From Deltaproteobacteria bacterium (GTDB lineage Bacteria > Desulfobacterota > Desulfarculia > Adiutricales > Adiutricaceae): 64,000 nucleotides of DNA. The stretch is taken from positions 40,823-104,822 of the forward strand of contig JAISRZ010000107.1 in NCBI GenBank assembly GCA_031273455.1, read 5' to 3'. Of the stretch, positions 44,307-53,670 are shown piece by piece (the first letter of the stretch is position 1; the number at the start of each line of letters is the position of its first letter). The translations under genes and the position numbers were made by a program. Below the pieces are notes generated by a model that had not been told where the DNA came from, did not search any database, and saw nothing but the letters and a program-made list of their open reading frames with translations.

Positions 44307-46043
44307 TTAAGCTTCCGGTATTTTTGGCTCCTCATAAAAATCCGTCTGACCGCGACCCGCTGGAATCATGGGCATGACGTTAGCTTCCATGGGGACAACG
44401 AGATCCAGTAAACTTGGGCCTTTGGCCGCTAAAAAGGTTTTTAGGGCCTTTTCCACTTGCTCAGGCTTTTCCACCCTTTGCCCGGGGATGTCATACACCT
44501 GGCCTAAGGCCGTAAAGTTAGGGTTCCAGTCGAAAATGGTCTGGGAATACCGGCTCTTAAAGAAGAATTTTTGCCATTGCCGGACCATTCCAAGGCAACC
44601 GTTATTAACGATCAAGATCTTAATGGGCAGGTTATAGGTTCGAATGGTGGCTAGCTCCTGGAGATTCATCTGGAACCCGCCATCGCCCGTTATAAGGATG
44701 ACCTGGGACTTGGGGGCGGCGATTTGGGCCCCAATGGCCGCGGGCAGACCAAAACCCATGGTCCCCAAACCGCCCGAGGACAAAAAACGCCGCGGCTGGC
44801 GACAGATATAGCGTTGGGCCGCCCACATCTGATGTTGGCCCACGTCCGTGACACAGATGTTATCCGGGTTGGCTAGCTCCGAAAGCCTACGGATGACTTT
44901 TTGGGGGCTCAGGCCATTTAAGCCTTCCTCATCGTCATCGCCCGGGTTATCGTCCCGGAACTTTTGAATCTGAGATCGCCACTCCCCGCGTTTTACGGGG
45001 GTCACGAGGGGCAGGGTCCTTTCGAGAACGGTCTTTAAGTCGCCCGTCACCGGCAGATCCGCGGCCAAGCGCTTCCCAATCTCGGCGGGGTCAATGTCCA
45101 CGTGGACAATGCGGGCCGCCGGGGCGAAACGCCGGACATCGCCCACCACCCGGTCATCGAACCGCACCCCTAAGCCTAAGATGAGATCGGAATTGTAAAT
45201 GGCGAGATTAGCCTCTTTGGAGCCGTGCATGCCCGGTAGGCCTAAGACCAGAGGGTGGTCGTCCGGGAGGACGCCCTTAGCCTGGAGGGTCACCACCATG
45301 GGGATATCGGCTTTTTCCGCCAACTCTTTGACCAGCTGGTCAGCCTTGGACAAAGCCGTACCGCCGCCCACGTACAAAACCGGCCTTTGGCTAACGTTAA
45401 TGGCCTCGGCCAAGGCCTGGATCTTGGCCTGGCTAATGGGCGGGTCCGGGTTGTACCCGGCGATGGTCACCGTCTCGGGAAAGGCCTTAGCGATCTCCAG
45501 GTTTTGGATGTCTTTGGGGACGTCAATCAAAACTGGGCCGGGCCGACCGGTGTTGGCGATGTAAAAGGCCTCAGCTAAGGCCACCGGCAAATCCGCCGGG
45601 TTTTTCACCAGGTAGTTATGCTTGGTGATGGGGATGGAAATCCCGTAAATATCCGCTTCTTGAAAGCTATCGGCCCCAATGGAGGTGGTGGCCACTTGCC
45701 CGGTGATGACCACTAAAGGGACGCTATCCATATGGGCGTTGGCCAAACCGGTCACGAGGTTAGTGGCCCCGGGCCCAGAAGTCGCGAAGACTACGCCGGG
45801 TCGGCCAGTTATCCGGGCCCAGCCGTCAGCCGCGTGAATGGCCCCTTGCTCATGCCTAGCTAAAATGTGCCGGATTTTGGAGTCATACATGGCGTCGTAA
45901 AGCGGAATGACCGCTCCGCCAGGATAGCCAAAGACCGTAGTGGCGTCGTTTTTAAGTAGTCCGTTAATGATAGTCTGAGCCCCATTGGCTAGAGTGGTCT
46001 GGGCCGGGGTTGGGGCTTTTTTGGGCTGAGATTTGGCGCTCAA
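44307..46043 (-). CDS. ilvB: acetolactate synthase large (catalytic) subunit
   Basis: 578 residues from a TTG start (MSAKSQPKK-). ThDP-dependent enzyme: catalytic Glu in ILARHEQGAIHAADGWAR, the FAD-region middle domain, and the ThDP motif GDGGFQMNLQELAT ... ILIVNNGCLGMVRQW. It condenses two pyruvates, or pyruvate and 2-oxobutyrate, at the first step of branched-chain amino acid synthesis. Its regulatory partner ilvH is 36 kb away at 7495. The weak start (TTG, poor RBS) 22 bases after recR suggests co-transcription with recR. Confidence 0.92.
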   Translation of the reverse strand: MSAKSQPKKAPTPAQTTLANGAQTIINGLLKNDATTVFGYPGGAVIPLYDAMYDSKIRHILARHEQGAIHAADGWARITGRPGVVFATSGPGATNLVTGLANAHMDSVPLVVITGQVATTSIGADSFQEADIYGISIPITKHNYLVKNPADLPVALAEAFYIANTGRPGPVLIDVPKDIQNLEIAKAFPETVTIAGYNPDPPISQAKIQALAEAINVSQRPVLYVGGGTALSKADQLVKELAEKADIPMVVTLQAKGVLPDDHPLVLGLPGMHGSKEANLAIYNSDLILGLGVRFDDRVVGDVRRFAPAARIVHVDIDPAEIGKRLAADLPVTGDLKTVLERTLPLVTPVKRGEWRSQIQKFRDDNPGDDDEEGLNGLSPQKVIRRLSELANPDNICVTDVGQHQMWAAQRYICRQPRRFLSSGGLGTMGFGLPAAIGAQIAAPKSQVILITGDGGFQMNLQELATIRTYNLPIKILIVNNGCLGMVRQWQKFFFKSRYSQTIFDWNPNFTALGQVYDIPGQRVEKPEQVEKALKTFLAAKGPSLLDLVVPMEANVMPMIPAGRGQTDFYEEPKIPEA

Positions 46044-46065
46044 TCTATTGTCTCTTTGTTAGGGG

Positions 46066-46683
46066 TTAAGCCTCGCGGCGAAAGGTTAAAGCTTCTTTTA
46101 AGGTGCCGTTGTCCACGTACTCTAGGTCCACCCCTAAGGGCAGACCTCGGGCCAGGCGGGTGACCTTGACCTCATGGTCGGCTAAGCGTTGGGCCAGGTA
46201 AGAGCAGGTGGCTAAGGCCTCGGGTGAGCTCCCGGTGGCCAGAATGACCTCAGTCACCGGTTGGCCACTGGCCTCAGCCTTATCCAAGCGGAGGGCCAAC
46301 TGCTCGATTTTCAGGCTTTCCGGGCCTTGCCCAGCCAAAGGGGCTAAAACGCCGCCTAAAACGTGGTAGAGGCCCCGATACAGCCCAGCCGACTCAATGA
46401 CCATCAGATCGGCTGGCGTTTCCACCACGCAGATGGTGGTCCGGTCGCGTAAAGGGTCCGCGCACAAAGGGCAAGGGTCGGTCTCGGCGAAGGTAAAACA
46501 CTCGGAGCAGAAATGAACCTCATTTTTGACCGCGACGATAGCCGCCGCTAGCTCCAGGGCCTCGTCAGATGGGCCGCCTAAAAGGTGGAGGGCTAAACGG
46601 GTGGCGCTTTTGCGGCCTAAACCTGGAAGCTTAGCTAGCCGCTCAATGAGGTTAGTTAACTGGGGTGGATGTTCTTTAGGCAT
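46066..46683 (-). CDS. recR: recombination mediator RecR
   Basis: 205 residues, full length. Helix-hairpin-helix LAKLPGLGRKSATRLALHL, zinc finger CSECFTFAETDPCPLC, Toprim domain CVVETPADLMVIESAGLYRGLYHVLGG and the Walker-like C-terminus with VKVTRLARGLPLGVDLEYVD. It works with RecF/RecO to load RecA on gaps. DnaX, its usual neighbour, is not in the window. Confidence 0.94.
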   Translation of the reverse strand: MPKEHPPQLTNLIERLAKLPGLGRKSATRLALHLLGGPSDEALELAAAIVAVKNEVHFCSECFTFAETDPCPLCADPLRDRTTICVVETPADLMVIESAGLYRGLYHVLGGVLAPLAGQGPESLKIEQLALRLDKAEASGQPVTEVILATGSSPEALATCSYLAQRLADHEVKVTRLARGLPLGVDLEYVDNGTLKEALTFRREA

Positions 46684-46802
46684 ATAACCTTTGGGGCCAA
46701 GCGGTCGGGGGCGCCGCCAAAAGATTCGGACGCTTGGCTGTTATTTGGACTATAAGAGTATCAAAAGCTCTGGTTTTCTTTCAAGTCCTTATAGGTTTGG
46801 GG

Positions 46803-47111
46803 CTATTTGGTGGGTCGGTTAGGGTTATCGCTCGGCTCCGAGGAGCGTGGGCCGTCTTTAAGGTCCAAGCACCGCCCATCAAAGGCTTTCCAACTTTTCC
46901 CGCCTAATGGCCCACAGAATTCGGGGCTATCGACCGGCATGGAGCCGATGCTTTCCCCCTTACAGCCTTTCCATTGGAAGCAGTTGCCCCGGTCATAGGG
47001 GTTAGGCCGGGCGCAGGGGATTATCTGGCCCTCCCCAGGCGTAACGATAGAGCCCCCCAGGAGCCCGTTTAAGACCAAAAGAGTTAAAAAGAATGATATA
47101 TTTAAGCGCAA
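46803..47111 (-). CDS. small secreted cysteine-containing protein
   Basis: 102 residues from TTG 47111, supported by AAGGAAG five bases upstream. A signal peptide (RLNISFFLTLLVLNGLLGG) is followed by a hydrophilic mature part with five cysteines (IIPCARP, GNCFQWKGCKG, EFCGPLGG, GRCLDL) and a Pro/Ser/Asn-rich tail. Probably periplasmic with disulfides. No family recognised. Lies between the helicase and recR, 11 bases from the helicase stop. Confidence 0.55.
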   Translation of the reverse strand: MRLNISFFLTLLVLNGLLGGSIVTPGEGQIIPCARPNPYDRGNCFQWKGCKGESIGSMPVDSPEFCGPLGGKSWKAFDGRCLDLKDGPRSSEPSDNPNRPTK

Positions 47112-47122
47112 ACTAACTTCCT

Positions 47123-49252
47123 TTAAGGGTCTAAAAGCGACAAATGGGAGTTCAGACGTAAACTGCGCTCCGTGGACATCTGGTCAAACTTAACCACGTA
47201 AAGGCCATTTTCCAAGTCAACCTTAAGGATCCGACCGGGGCCCATGTCCTTGTGTTTAACCAAAGCCCCCGCGGGAAAAATATTTTCCGGCCGAGGAAGC
47301 GGCGGGCTATTCTTTCGCGGTTTAGCGGCGGTCGGTTTGGGCCGGAGATAATGGAGAAGATGGTCGTCTATTTCCGCGATAAAGCGCGAAGGCGTCTTTT
47401 TATACCCATCGTCGGTTTTCCCGGCGGAATCGGACAGATAAAGCCGATCAATGGCCCGCGTCATGGCCACGTAGGCTAAGCGGCGCTCCTCCTCGATATC
47501 CTCCCGGTCTTGGCAGCGTTGGCTAGGAAGGACGCCCTCCGAAAGGCCGATCAGAAAAACCTGTTTAAACTCCAGCCCTTTGGCCGCGTGGATGGTCATG
47601 AGCTTAACTTTGTCGCTGACCTTCTGGTGATCCGTCTCGCTAAATAAAGCGGCCCGAATAAGAAAGTCCTCCAAAGTGGCCTCATCGTCTTGGGCGAAGC
47701 TGGCTAAGGCTCTTTTCAGCTCAGCCACGTTCTCCAAGCGGTCCTCATCGCCCTGTAAACGGATGTATTCCTCATAGCCAGTTTGGTCCAAAAGGGTCTG
47801 CAAAAGGTTGTCCAAGGACATCTTAGCCCTACGGGCTTGGACATTCTCAATGGCTCGGACGTAAAGGCCAGCTTGGGTCTTATTAAGAGCCTCGGTGCCG
47901 AGGTTGTCCTTTAGGGCCTGAAACATGGTTAGACCCCGCTCGTCGGCGTATTGACGCAAATAATCGCGGGTCTTTTGGCCAATTTTCCGACTGGGGATGT
48001 TATGGGTGCGATAAAAGGCGGCGTCATCGCCATGAGCGACCATCCTTAAATAGCAAATGACGTCTTTTATTTCCTTCCGCCGATAAAACTCCACCCCGCT
48101 ATAAATGTGGTAAGGAATCTTTTTAGTGGTCAGCCTTTCCTCAAGGTCCCGGGTGACGTAACTGTGGGCCCGGTAAAGGATGGCGATCTCGCTTAAAGGG
48201 TCGCCAGCGTCCCTAATTTTTTTAATCTCCTGGCATATCCACTCGTTTTCCTCTTGATCGTTCCGGGCGTGAAAGTACTGGGGTTTGGGCCCGGCCTCGC
48301 GGGTGGAGACGATTTCCCTTTTAAGGCGCGTCTCATTGTGGCTAATAAGGCTATTGGCCACGGCGGTTATGGCCGGGGTGGACCGGTAGTTGAGGTTTAA
48401 GTCAATGGTGACGGCCTTAGGGTACTCACGGGGAAAGTTTAAAAAAAGCTCCACGTGAGCCCCGCGCCAGGAGTAGATGGTTTGATCCGGGTCCCCCACG
48501 ATAAAGATATTCCCATGGTAACCGGCTAAAAGTCGAGCCAGCTTATACTGCCTAGAGCTAACGTCTTGGAACTCATCGATCATCACGTATTGCATCTTCT
48601 GGCTCCATTTTTCCAAAATATCGGGAAAATTCTCCAGAATATAGATAGTGAAGACGATAAGATCGTTAAAGTCTAAGCCATAGACCTTTTTTTGCTCGTA
48701 AATGTATCTTAAAAAAATCTCGTCATAGGTTTCCGCGCAAGCTAAAAACTGGCGCTTAAGTTTTTCGTTGTCCAAAAGGTAAAACTTATCGATGTAGTCA
48801 TCGGCCGAGAGCTTGTTAGCCTCCAGGATCTCGTCCAGGGCTTTTTGAATGGTCAGATCCTTCAGCCCAATCTTCATGTCGCGAAAGATTTGGCCTAAAG
48901 TGGCCTTTTGGTCGTCCGTGTCTAAGATAACGAAGTTTTTGGGAAAGTTAAGGAGATGGATCTCCTCTTTTAAAAAAAGGACGCAAAAAGCGTGGATGGT
49001 CGAGATATAGCCTAAATCCATATCCCCTAGGTAATCCCTAACCCGTCGCTTCATTTCTTGGGCCGCTTTGTTGGTGAAGGTGCAAGTGAGGATTTGGCCG
49101 GGGGAAATCCCGATGGAGTCAACCAGGTAGCAATAGCGACTGGTTAAAGCCCGGGTTTTGCCGGCCCCCGGCCCGGCGGCCACCCGGACGGGCCCTTCGG
49201 TGGTTTTAACCGCCAGCTCTTGGTTTTCGTTCAGACCAAGGAGATACTCCAT
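47123..49252 (-). CDS. UvrD/PcrA-type ATP-dependent DNA helicase
   Basis: 709 residues from the ATG at 49252, preceded by GGGGGAG; a TTG seven codons earlier lies in a tetranucleotide repeat and is less likely. SF1A motifs: Q-motif LNENQELAV, Walker A AAGPGAGKTRAL, DEFQDVSSRQ, GDPDQTIYSWRGA, LNLNYRST, TIHAAKGLEF and AYVAMTRAIDRLYLS. The C-terminal MGPGRILKVDLENGLYVVKFD is a tudor-like extension as in PcrA. It unwinds DNA 3' to 5' in repair and replication. Follows the thymidylate-synthase-like gene closely. Confidence 0.92.
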   Translation of the reverse strand: MEYLLGLNENQELAVKTTEGPVRVAAGPGAGKTRALTSRYCYLVDSIGISPGQILTCTFTNKAAQEMKRRVRDYLGDMDLGYISTIHAFCVLFLKEEIHLLNFPKNFVILDTDDQKATLGQIFRDMKIGLKDLTIQKALDEILEANKLSADDYIDKFYLLDNEKLKRQFLACAETYDEIFLRYIYEQKKVYGLDFNDLIVFTIYILENFPDILEKWSQKMQYVMIDEFQDVSSRQYKLARLLAGYHGNIFIVGDPDQTIYSWRGAHVELFLNFPREYPKAVTIDLNLNYRSTPAITAVANSLISHNETRLKREIVSTREAGPKPQYFHARNDQEENEWICQEIKKIRDAGDPLSEIAILYRAHSYVTRDLEERLTTKKIPYHIYSGVEFYRRKEIKDVICYLRMVAHGDDAAFYRTHNIPSRKIGQKTRDYLRQYADERGLTMFQALKDNLGTEALNKTQAGLYVRAIENVQARRAKMSLDNLLQTLLDQTGYEEYIRLQGDEDRLENVAELKRALASFAQDDEATLEDFLIRAALFSETDHQKVSDKVKLMTIHAAKGLEFKQVFLIGLSEGVLPSQRCQDREDIEEERRLAYVAMTRAIDRLYLSDSAGKTDDGYKKTPSRFIAEIDDHLLHYLRPKPTAAKPRKNSPPLPRPENIFPAGALVKHKDMGPGRILKVDLENGLYVVKFDQMSTERSLRLNSHLSLLDP

Positions 49253-49264
49253 ATAGGCTCCCCC

Positions 49265-49284
49265 ATCAATCAATCAATCAATCA
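49265..49284. repeat. tetranucleotide tandem repeat (ATCA)5
   Basis: Five perfect ATCA units lie across the stop codon of the upstream gene (ending 49278) and just before the helicase ribosome site. Slippage would change the spacing and the last codons of the upstream gene. On the minus strand it reads TGAT repeated, giving several overlapping stop/TTG triplets. Confidence 0.85.
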
Positions 49285-50822
49285 GTTAGCTTGGTTTTAT
49301 CCTGGATATACTCTAGCCCGCGCGCAAGGCAATAATAGGCTCTTTCCAACTGGCCGCCTAAGTACAGGGCGTGCCCCAGATCGCTAAGGGCCAGATGGTT
49401 GGTTAACTCGCGAATGAGATCCCCCGGGGTGGCCCCCTCATACTGGGCCACCAGCTCATCCTCGTGGTTAAAGTGCCAGACTAGGATGAGCTTATCTTCC
49501 GGGTTAAGGGTCACTTTAAAGTAACCATGGGGGTCCAAGACCATTTGGTAGGGCCGGTTTTTTCGCTTGGCCAAAAGCCCGGCCACCTCGGTGATCTCCG
49601 AGGGATCCAGGGAAATGGATTGGGAGATCACGGTTAGCTGGCCAGGGGTTAGATCCCGCGTTTCGGTTTTGCCCTCTTGGCTATTGGCTAAGCTCACCAC
49701 CGTGGAAAGTAAACCCCATAAGCCAAAACAATTGACTGGCCAAGCCCGAGCCCCGTTATGGGACCTAAAGGTCGCGGTCAGGTGGACAATCCGGTCGATC
49801 TTCCGAAAAAAGAGGCTAACTAAACAGGGGGCGTCCGAGCCCTCGGGGTCCCTTTGGTTGTCCCAGAGGGTGATGTAAGCGTGCCGAGAGTCCAAGTCCA
49901 CGGCCAGATCCTGGGCCGCCCTAGCCAGTTGGTCTTGGCCAAAATAAGCCCTTAAGCGGTGGCCATAGGTATAGCTCCCCCCGTCTTCCAGCTCGCTTTT
50001 TAAAAGGTCGGCTTTATAAGCCTCGATCCTTGATTCGGAAAGGTTATAGGCCGATAAATCCTCGGGCGCGGTCCCTCCGGGGTTAGTTATAACCACCTTT
50101 AAGTTTAATAGCTCGTTTCGCTCTTTGCCGTTCCTTAAGCGGATTAAAGGGCCAAAGCGAGACAAGCGGAACAAAACCTCGACCCAAGCCTCGGGGATAG
50201 TCTCGGCCACCACCGTTTGGCCGGCCAATTCCGAGGGGAAGGTGGCGATAACCGGTCGGGGGAGGGGAATGGCCGGGGGCCTCACGTTAGGGGCCGGTTC
50301 TTTAGGCCGATAGGTTTTTAAAAACGCTCTTAGTTTCGCGGGGTCTACGCTTTGCGGGTCCCGGGTCCAGTTAAGGACCGTGGGCCGGGACGCGAAGAGA
50401 TCCGGCTGGATTAACTCATCCAAACTGTGCGACGTCTCCTGACCTTCGATTAAGATCTTCTCTAGCTCCTCTTGGCGGCCATCGGCGAACTTATACAGTT
50501 GTTTTTGGCCAGTCTTGATCACCTTTCCTTGGAAAAAGTTGACCACGTGCTCGACCACCCCGGAAAAGTCTTTGCCCAATAAGATTAGGGTGTCGATCTG
50601 GGGGTTATGGTGGAGGTTCCGGAGCATGATCTTTAGGCCGCCCCCATAAAGGCCCCCAATAAGGCAGATGGGGGAGGTGGGCGCGAACAGCTCGGGAGCC
50701 TCTTTTTGCCAGGTCTTTTCCAAAAAAGAGGCTGGCGTCCACATACAACAGATGGACACCGTCCCAACTGGGTTAACCAGGATGATTTTATTGGCCGTAA
50801 CGGCCCATTGGAATTCCAGCAT
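49278..50822 (-). CDS. thymidylate synthase-like protein with DUF4346-like N-terminal region
   Basis: 514 residues, twice the size of ThyA. The C-terminal part (about 260-420) has ThyA hallmarks: YTYGHRLRAYFGQDQL, SRHAYITLWDNQRD, the active-site-like APCLVSLFFRK with Cys, then LHL/VHLTATFRSHNGARAWPVNCFGLWGL. The N-terminal part (about 1-120: ICLIGGLYGGGLKIMLRNLHHNP, DTLILLGKDFSG) resembles the DUF4346 domain of archaeal-like enzymes. It may methylate or hydroxymethylate dUMP, or act on a different pyrimidine. The dCMP deaminase gene beside it, which makes dUMP, supports a pyrimidine role. Exact reaction uncertain. Confidence 0.72.
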   Translation of the reverse strand: MLEFQWAVTANKIILVNPVGTVSICCMWTPASFLEKTWQKEAPELFAPTSPICLIGGLYGGGLKIMLRNLHHNPQIDTLILLGKDFSGVVEHVVNFFQGKVIKTGQKQLYKFADGRQEELEKILIEGQETSHSLDELIQPDLFASRPTVLNWTRDPQSVDPAKLRAFLKTYRPKEPAPNVRPPAIPLPRPVIATFPSELAGQTVVAETIPEAWVEVLFRLSRFGPLIRLRNGKERNELLNLKVVITNPGGTAPEDLSAYNLSESRIEAYKADLLKSELEDGGSYTYGHRLRAYFGQDQLARAAQDLAVDLDSRHAYITLWDNQRDPEGSDAPCLVSLFFRKIDRIVHLTATFRSHNGARAWPVNCFGLWGLLSTVVSLANSQEGKTETRDLTPGQLTVISQSISLDPSEITEVAGLLAKRKNRPYQMVLDPHGYFKVTLNPEDKLILVWHFNHEDELVAQYEGATPGDLIRELTNHLALSDLGHALYLGGQLERAYYCLARGLEYIQDKTKLTD

Positions 50823-50841
50823 AAACCGTCTCGCCTTAAGG

Positions 50842-51450
50842 TTAAAGGGAAGGCAAAAGCCGGGCGGAGGTGGGGTTCATCAAAGCGCTGGCGATTTTAT
50901 TTAAAGCGGTCTCTTCCAAGGCTATCTTCTCAAAGACCGCGAAAGTGTCTTTAGCTAAGGTGAGCCATTCTTGGTCCCGCTCGCGGTTGATGGACTCATA
51001 GGCCATTTCGTAATAAACCTCCCGGACCCCGACCGCGGCCAACCGTTTAGCGCAGCGGACGCAAGGGGCGAGGGTGGTGTAGATGGCGCAACCGGCTAAA
51101 AGGTGGGTTAGGCCTAAGCGCTCGGCGATGGCCACGGCGTTCTCCTCCGCGTGGACGCTGGGGCAAGCCAGGTGCTTTTCCTCATCCGAGACCTTACTGG
51201 CCCGCCGGGCGCAGAAGATCTCGGTCCCGTTCCCCTGTTCGGTGCAATGGGGCTCGCCGCTGGGGGCGCCGTTGTAGCCAGTCACTAAGATCCGGTTCTC
51301 CCGGACAATGACGCAACCCACCGGTCGCGAGGAGCAGGTGGAGCGGGTGCTAACGATTTTGGCGATGGCCAGAAAGTATTGCCGCCAGTCCGGTCGGCCA
51401 ATGAGCCGTTCCGATTTGAGGTCAATGATGGATCGGGCTAAAGGGGGCAT
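50842..51450 (-). CDS. dCMP deaminase
   Basis: 202 residues. Zinc site HAEENAVAIA with the proton-shuttle Glu, and the PCVRCAKRLA cysteines. The N-terminal GCVIVRENRILVTGYNGAP and CTEQGNG match the dCMP/ComEB family. It converts dCMP to dUMP for thymidylate synthesis. The C-terminus is extended by about 40 helical residues. Twenty bases upstream of the thymidylate-synthase-like gene, same strand. Confidence 0.9.
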   Translation of the reverse strand: MPPLARSIIDLKSERLIGRPDWRQYFLAIAKIVSTRSTCSSRPVGCVIVRENRILVTGYNGAPSGEPHCTEQGNGTEIFCARRASKVSDEEKHLACPSVHAEENAVAIAERLGLTHLLAGCAIYTTLAPCVRCAKRLAAVGVREVYYEMAYESINRERDQEWLTLAKDTFAVFEKIALEETALNKIASALMNPTSARLLPSL

Positions 51451-51463
51451 AAAAACGGTCCTT

Positions 51464-52102
51464 TTAGCCTTGGCCCCGGGGGCCGCCCACGTTTTGGAAA
51501 GCCGAGTTAAAGTCCCTATACAACCGCTTATTGTCCTCTTGGCGGTGCCACTTTTTAATCAAGTTGGCCGGGATGACCTCGCCTTCGACTAAGACCATGG
51601 CCTCAAAGGGCTGGTCGCCCGGAATGGGGTAAGCGTAATAGGGATATTGGGGCGGGAGGTTTTGGGCCAAAATGACTTGGGGCCGTCGCCACTCCAAGCG
51701 GGCCACGTACATCCGGTGGGCCCCATCGTTGATTATATTGACCAAAGAGCCATCGGCCTCGGGGATAGTCTCAATGATAGGCGGCAGTAAATCAATGGGC
51801 TCATGGCTTTGGTCAGTCCAGATGGTGAGATACCCATTTAAGTTAAAAAGGTCGTGGCCCAAGCGGGCCAGTTCCCATTCCAAGCGGTGGACCTTATTTA
51901 AACCGTCCACTAAAAGATATCTTTGGGCTGGCCTAATGTCCGGCCAGGGTAAGGTGGTTAAGGATAAGTCAGCTTTAGCGTAGGGCAAAGCCTCGCGGTC
52001 TTTCAGCATGACCACTTTTCTTAAACCCGCCATCAGCTCTTCCACGGTATGGGTCTGGACTTTGGTGATGGTGAAGGGGGAAAAACTCATAACTTTATCC
52101 AT
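51464..52102 (-). CDS. hypothetical protein, ParB/sulfiredoxin-like
   Basis: 212 residues. The segment LVNIINDGAHRMYVARLEW is like the D-G-x-HR loop of ParB/Srx-type domains, which bind nucleotides. PPQYPYYAYPIPG is a distinctive Pro/Tyr stretch. No other family feature. It is the first gene of a tight three-gene cluster with dCMP deaminase and the thymidylate-synthase-like gene, which suggests a nucleotide-related task. Family call tentative. Confidence 0.5.
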   Translation of the reverse strand: MDKVMSFSPFTITKVQTHTVEELMAGLRKVVMLKDREALPYAKADLSLTTLPWPDIRPAQRYLLVDGLNKVHRLEWELARLGHDLFNLNGYLTIWTDQSHEPIDLLPPIIETIPEADGSLVNIINDGAHRMYVARLEWRRPQVILAQNLPPQYPYYAYPIPGDQPFEAMVLVEGEVIPANLIKKWHRQEDNKRLYRDFNSAFQNVGGPRGQG

Positions 52103-52326
52103 AGGTTTTTTGTTATAGTAGCGCTATTGGTTGTTTAAAGCAACTAAAACTTTATTGAGGAATAAAATATTTACTTGGCGTTTAAAAATTACACAGATAG
52201 GGGAACTATTTAGAAAAAACGGATAGTTCGCCGTTTTTAAGTCAAACTCATCGCTCCCGCGGTTAGACCAGGCGCCGCGGAGGTCAGACCCCTATACTGT
52301 CCTTTAGAGGCCACGAAAAAGAGTTC

Positions 52327-53436
52327 TTAAAGGCCCTTTACGGGGCGATCGGGGCTAGGGACTAGTTTGACTAGCTGGATCTCGTTAAAGCTCCCCAGAC
52401 GTAAAATTGGGCCAAAGGTGCCGGCCCCTTGGGAAACCAACAAAGTGGTCTTATCGACCAAAAAGCGGCCTTTAAAATAGGGGAACCTTAAGCCGATTAA
52501 AACCGTCCCCGGAAAGACCTGGCCCCCGTGGGTATGGCCAGCCAACATGACCTCAATCCCCTCTTTAGCCACGTATTGGACGCCCACCGGGCTATGGTGG
52601 GCCAAAACGGTGGGTTTAGAGGGATCGCGCTTAATTTTCGGCAGCTCCTCGTTTAAAAATAGGTCGTTCACCCGGTGAGCGTCCGAGCTGTCCCGGTCGC
52701 CGTTCATATACTCTAGGCCAATCAGCTGTAAGCCGTGGGTCTCGACCATCCGCGACCTAAGAACCTTAAGCCCCGCCTTCTGGGCTAGGGCTAAGGCTTT
52801 ATCGGTGTTGACGTAGAACTCGTGATTGCCGGTGGTGTAATACTGCTCAGCTTTAATTTGTTTAAATTTGGTAAAGACCCTTTCCGACAAGGCCAAATCG
52901 CTGTCCACCAAATCGCCGTTGTAAATGACTATGTCTGGTTTAAGATCCTGGATGGTTTTAATCACTTTATCCAGATAGCGACGAGTTCGATGCGACCCCA
53001 AGTGGAGGTCCGGGATATGGGCGATGGTCACTGGTTTTTCTAGCCCTTTCACTTGAATGACCGTCTCGGTCACCGTGAAGAGCTGGGCCATGGCGCACCC
53101 AATGATAACTAAGGACAACGAAACCATTATGGCCAGTTGGGTCAAGAGTTTGAGTTTATTAAATCGGGCTAAGGGCCGACTAAACAGGTGGAGAATAAAA
53201 ACAGAGATCGTCAGATACACCTGAAAGATAAATAATAGACCCAAAACGTTGTAGATTACGCCGCCAAGCGGGCTGGTTATGTAATACTTGGTCATGATAA
53301 CGGCGATATAGCCGGCCAGAATCATGAATTGGGTAACCGAGGCGAGGATCTGGGATTTTTGGCCCAAAGCGGTTTTAAGTCGCCAAGGGGTGTACCAGGT
53401 GGAAAAAAGCAAGATGGCCAAGATAGCTATGGTCAT
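52327..53436 (-). CDS. membrane-anchored metallophosphoesterase (YaeI/YkuE-like)
   Basis: 369 residues. Four N-terminal membrane segments (about 1-20, 32-55, 60-85 and 100-125), then a calcineurin-type phosphoesterase domain with all metal motifs: HIPDLHLGSHRT, YNGDLVD, TTGNHEFY, LAHHSP and AGHTHGGQ. Related proteins act on phospholipid head groups or UDP-linked lipids at the membrane; the substrate here is unknown. Stands alone. Confidence 0.87.
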   Translation of the reverse strand: MTIAILAILLFSTWYTPWRLKTALGQKSQILASVTQFMILAGYIAVIMTKYYITSPLGGVIYNVLGLLFIFQVYLTISVFILHLFSRPLARFNKLKLLTQLAIMVSLSLVIIGCAMAQLFTVTETVIQVKGLEKPVTIAHIPDLHLGSHRTRRYLDKVIKTIQDLKPDIVIYNGDLVDSDLALSERVFTKFKQIKAEQYYTTGNHEFYVNTDKALALAQKAGLKVLRSRMVETHGLQLIGLEYMNGDRDSSDAHRVNDLFLNEELPKIKRDPSKPTVLAHHSPVGVQYVAKEGIEVMLAGHTHGGQVFPGTVLIGLRFPYFKGRFLVDKTTLLVSQGAGTFGPILRLGSFNEIQLVKLVPSPDRPVKGL

Positions 53437-53670
53437 AAATAATCCTAACTTAATAACGTTTAAGAGTTGTTAAGTGGTAAAAGCTCTGTATATAGGAAAA
53501 TAATATTATGATAATCTAGGGGCTTTAGCGGGCGAAATCATCTTTAACCCTGGCTTTCGGCGACCAAGATAAAAAATAGCTAACCCGAGTTTACAAGTTA
53601 TCTAGAGCGAAGACGGTAACACATTAAAATTATTGAAATTTCTTGAGTTGTCTTGTAGCTAAACATTTTA

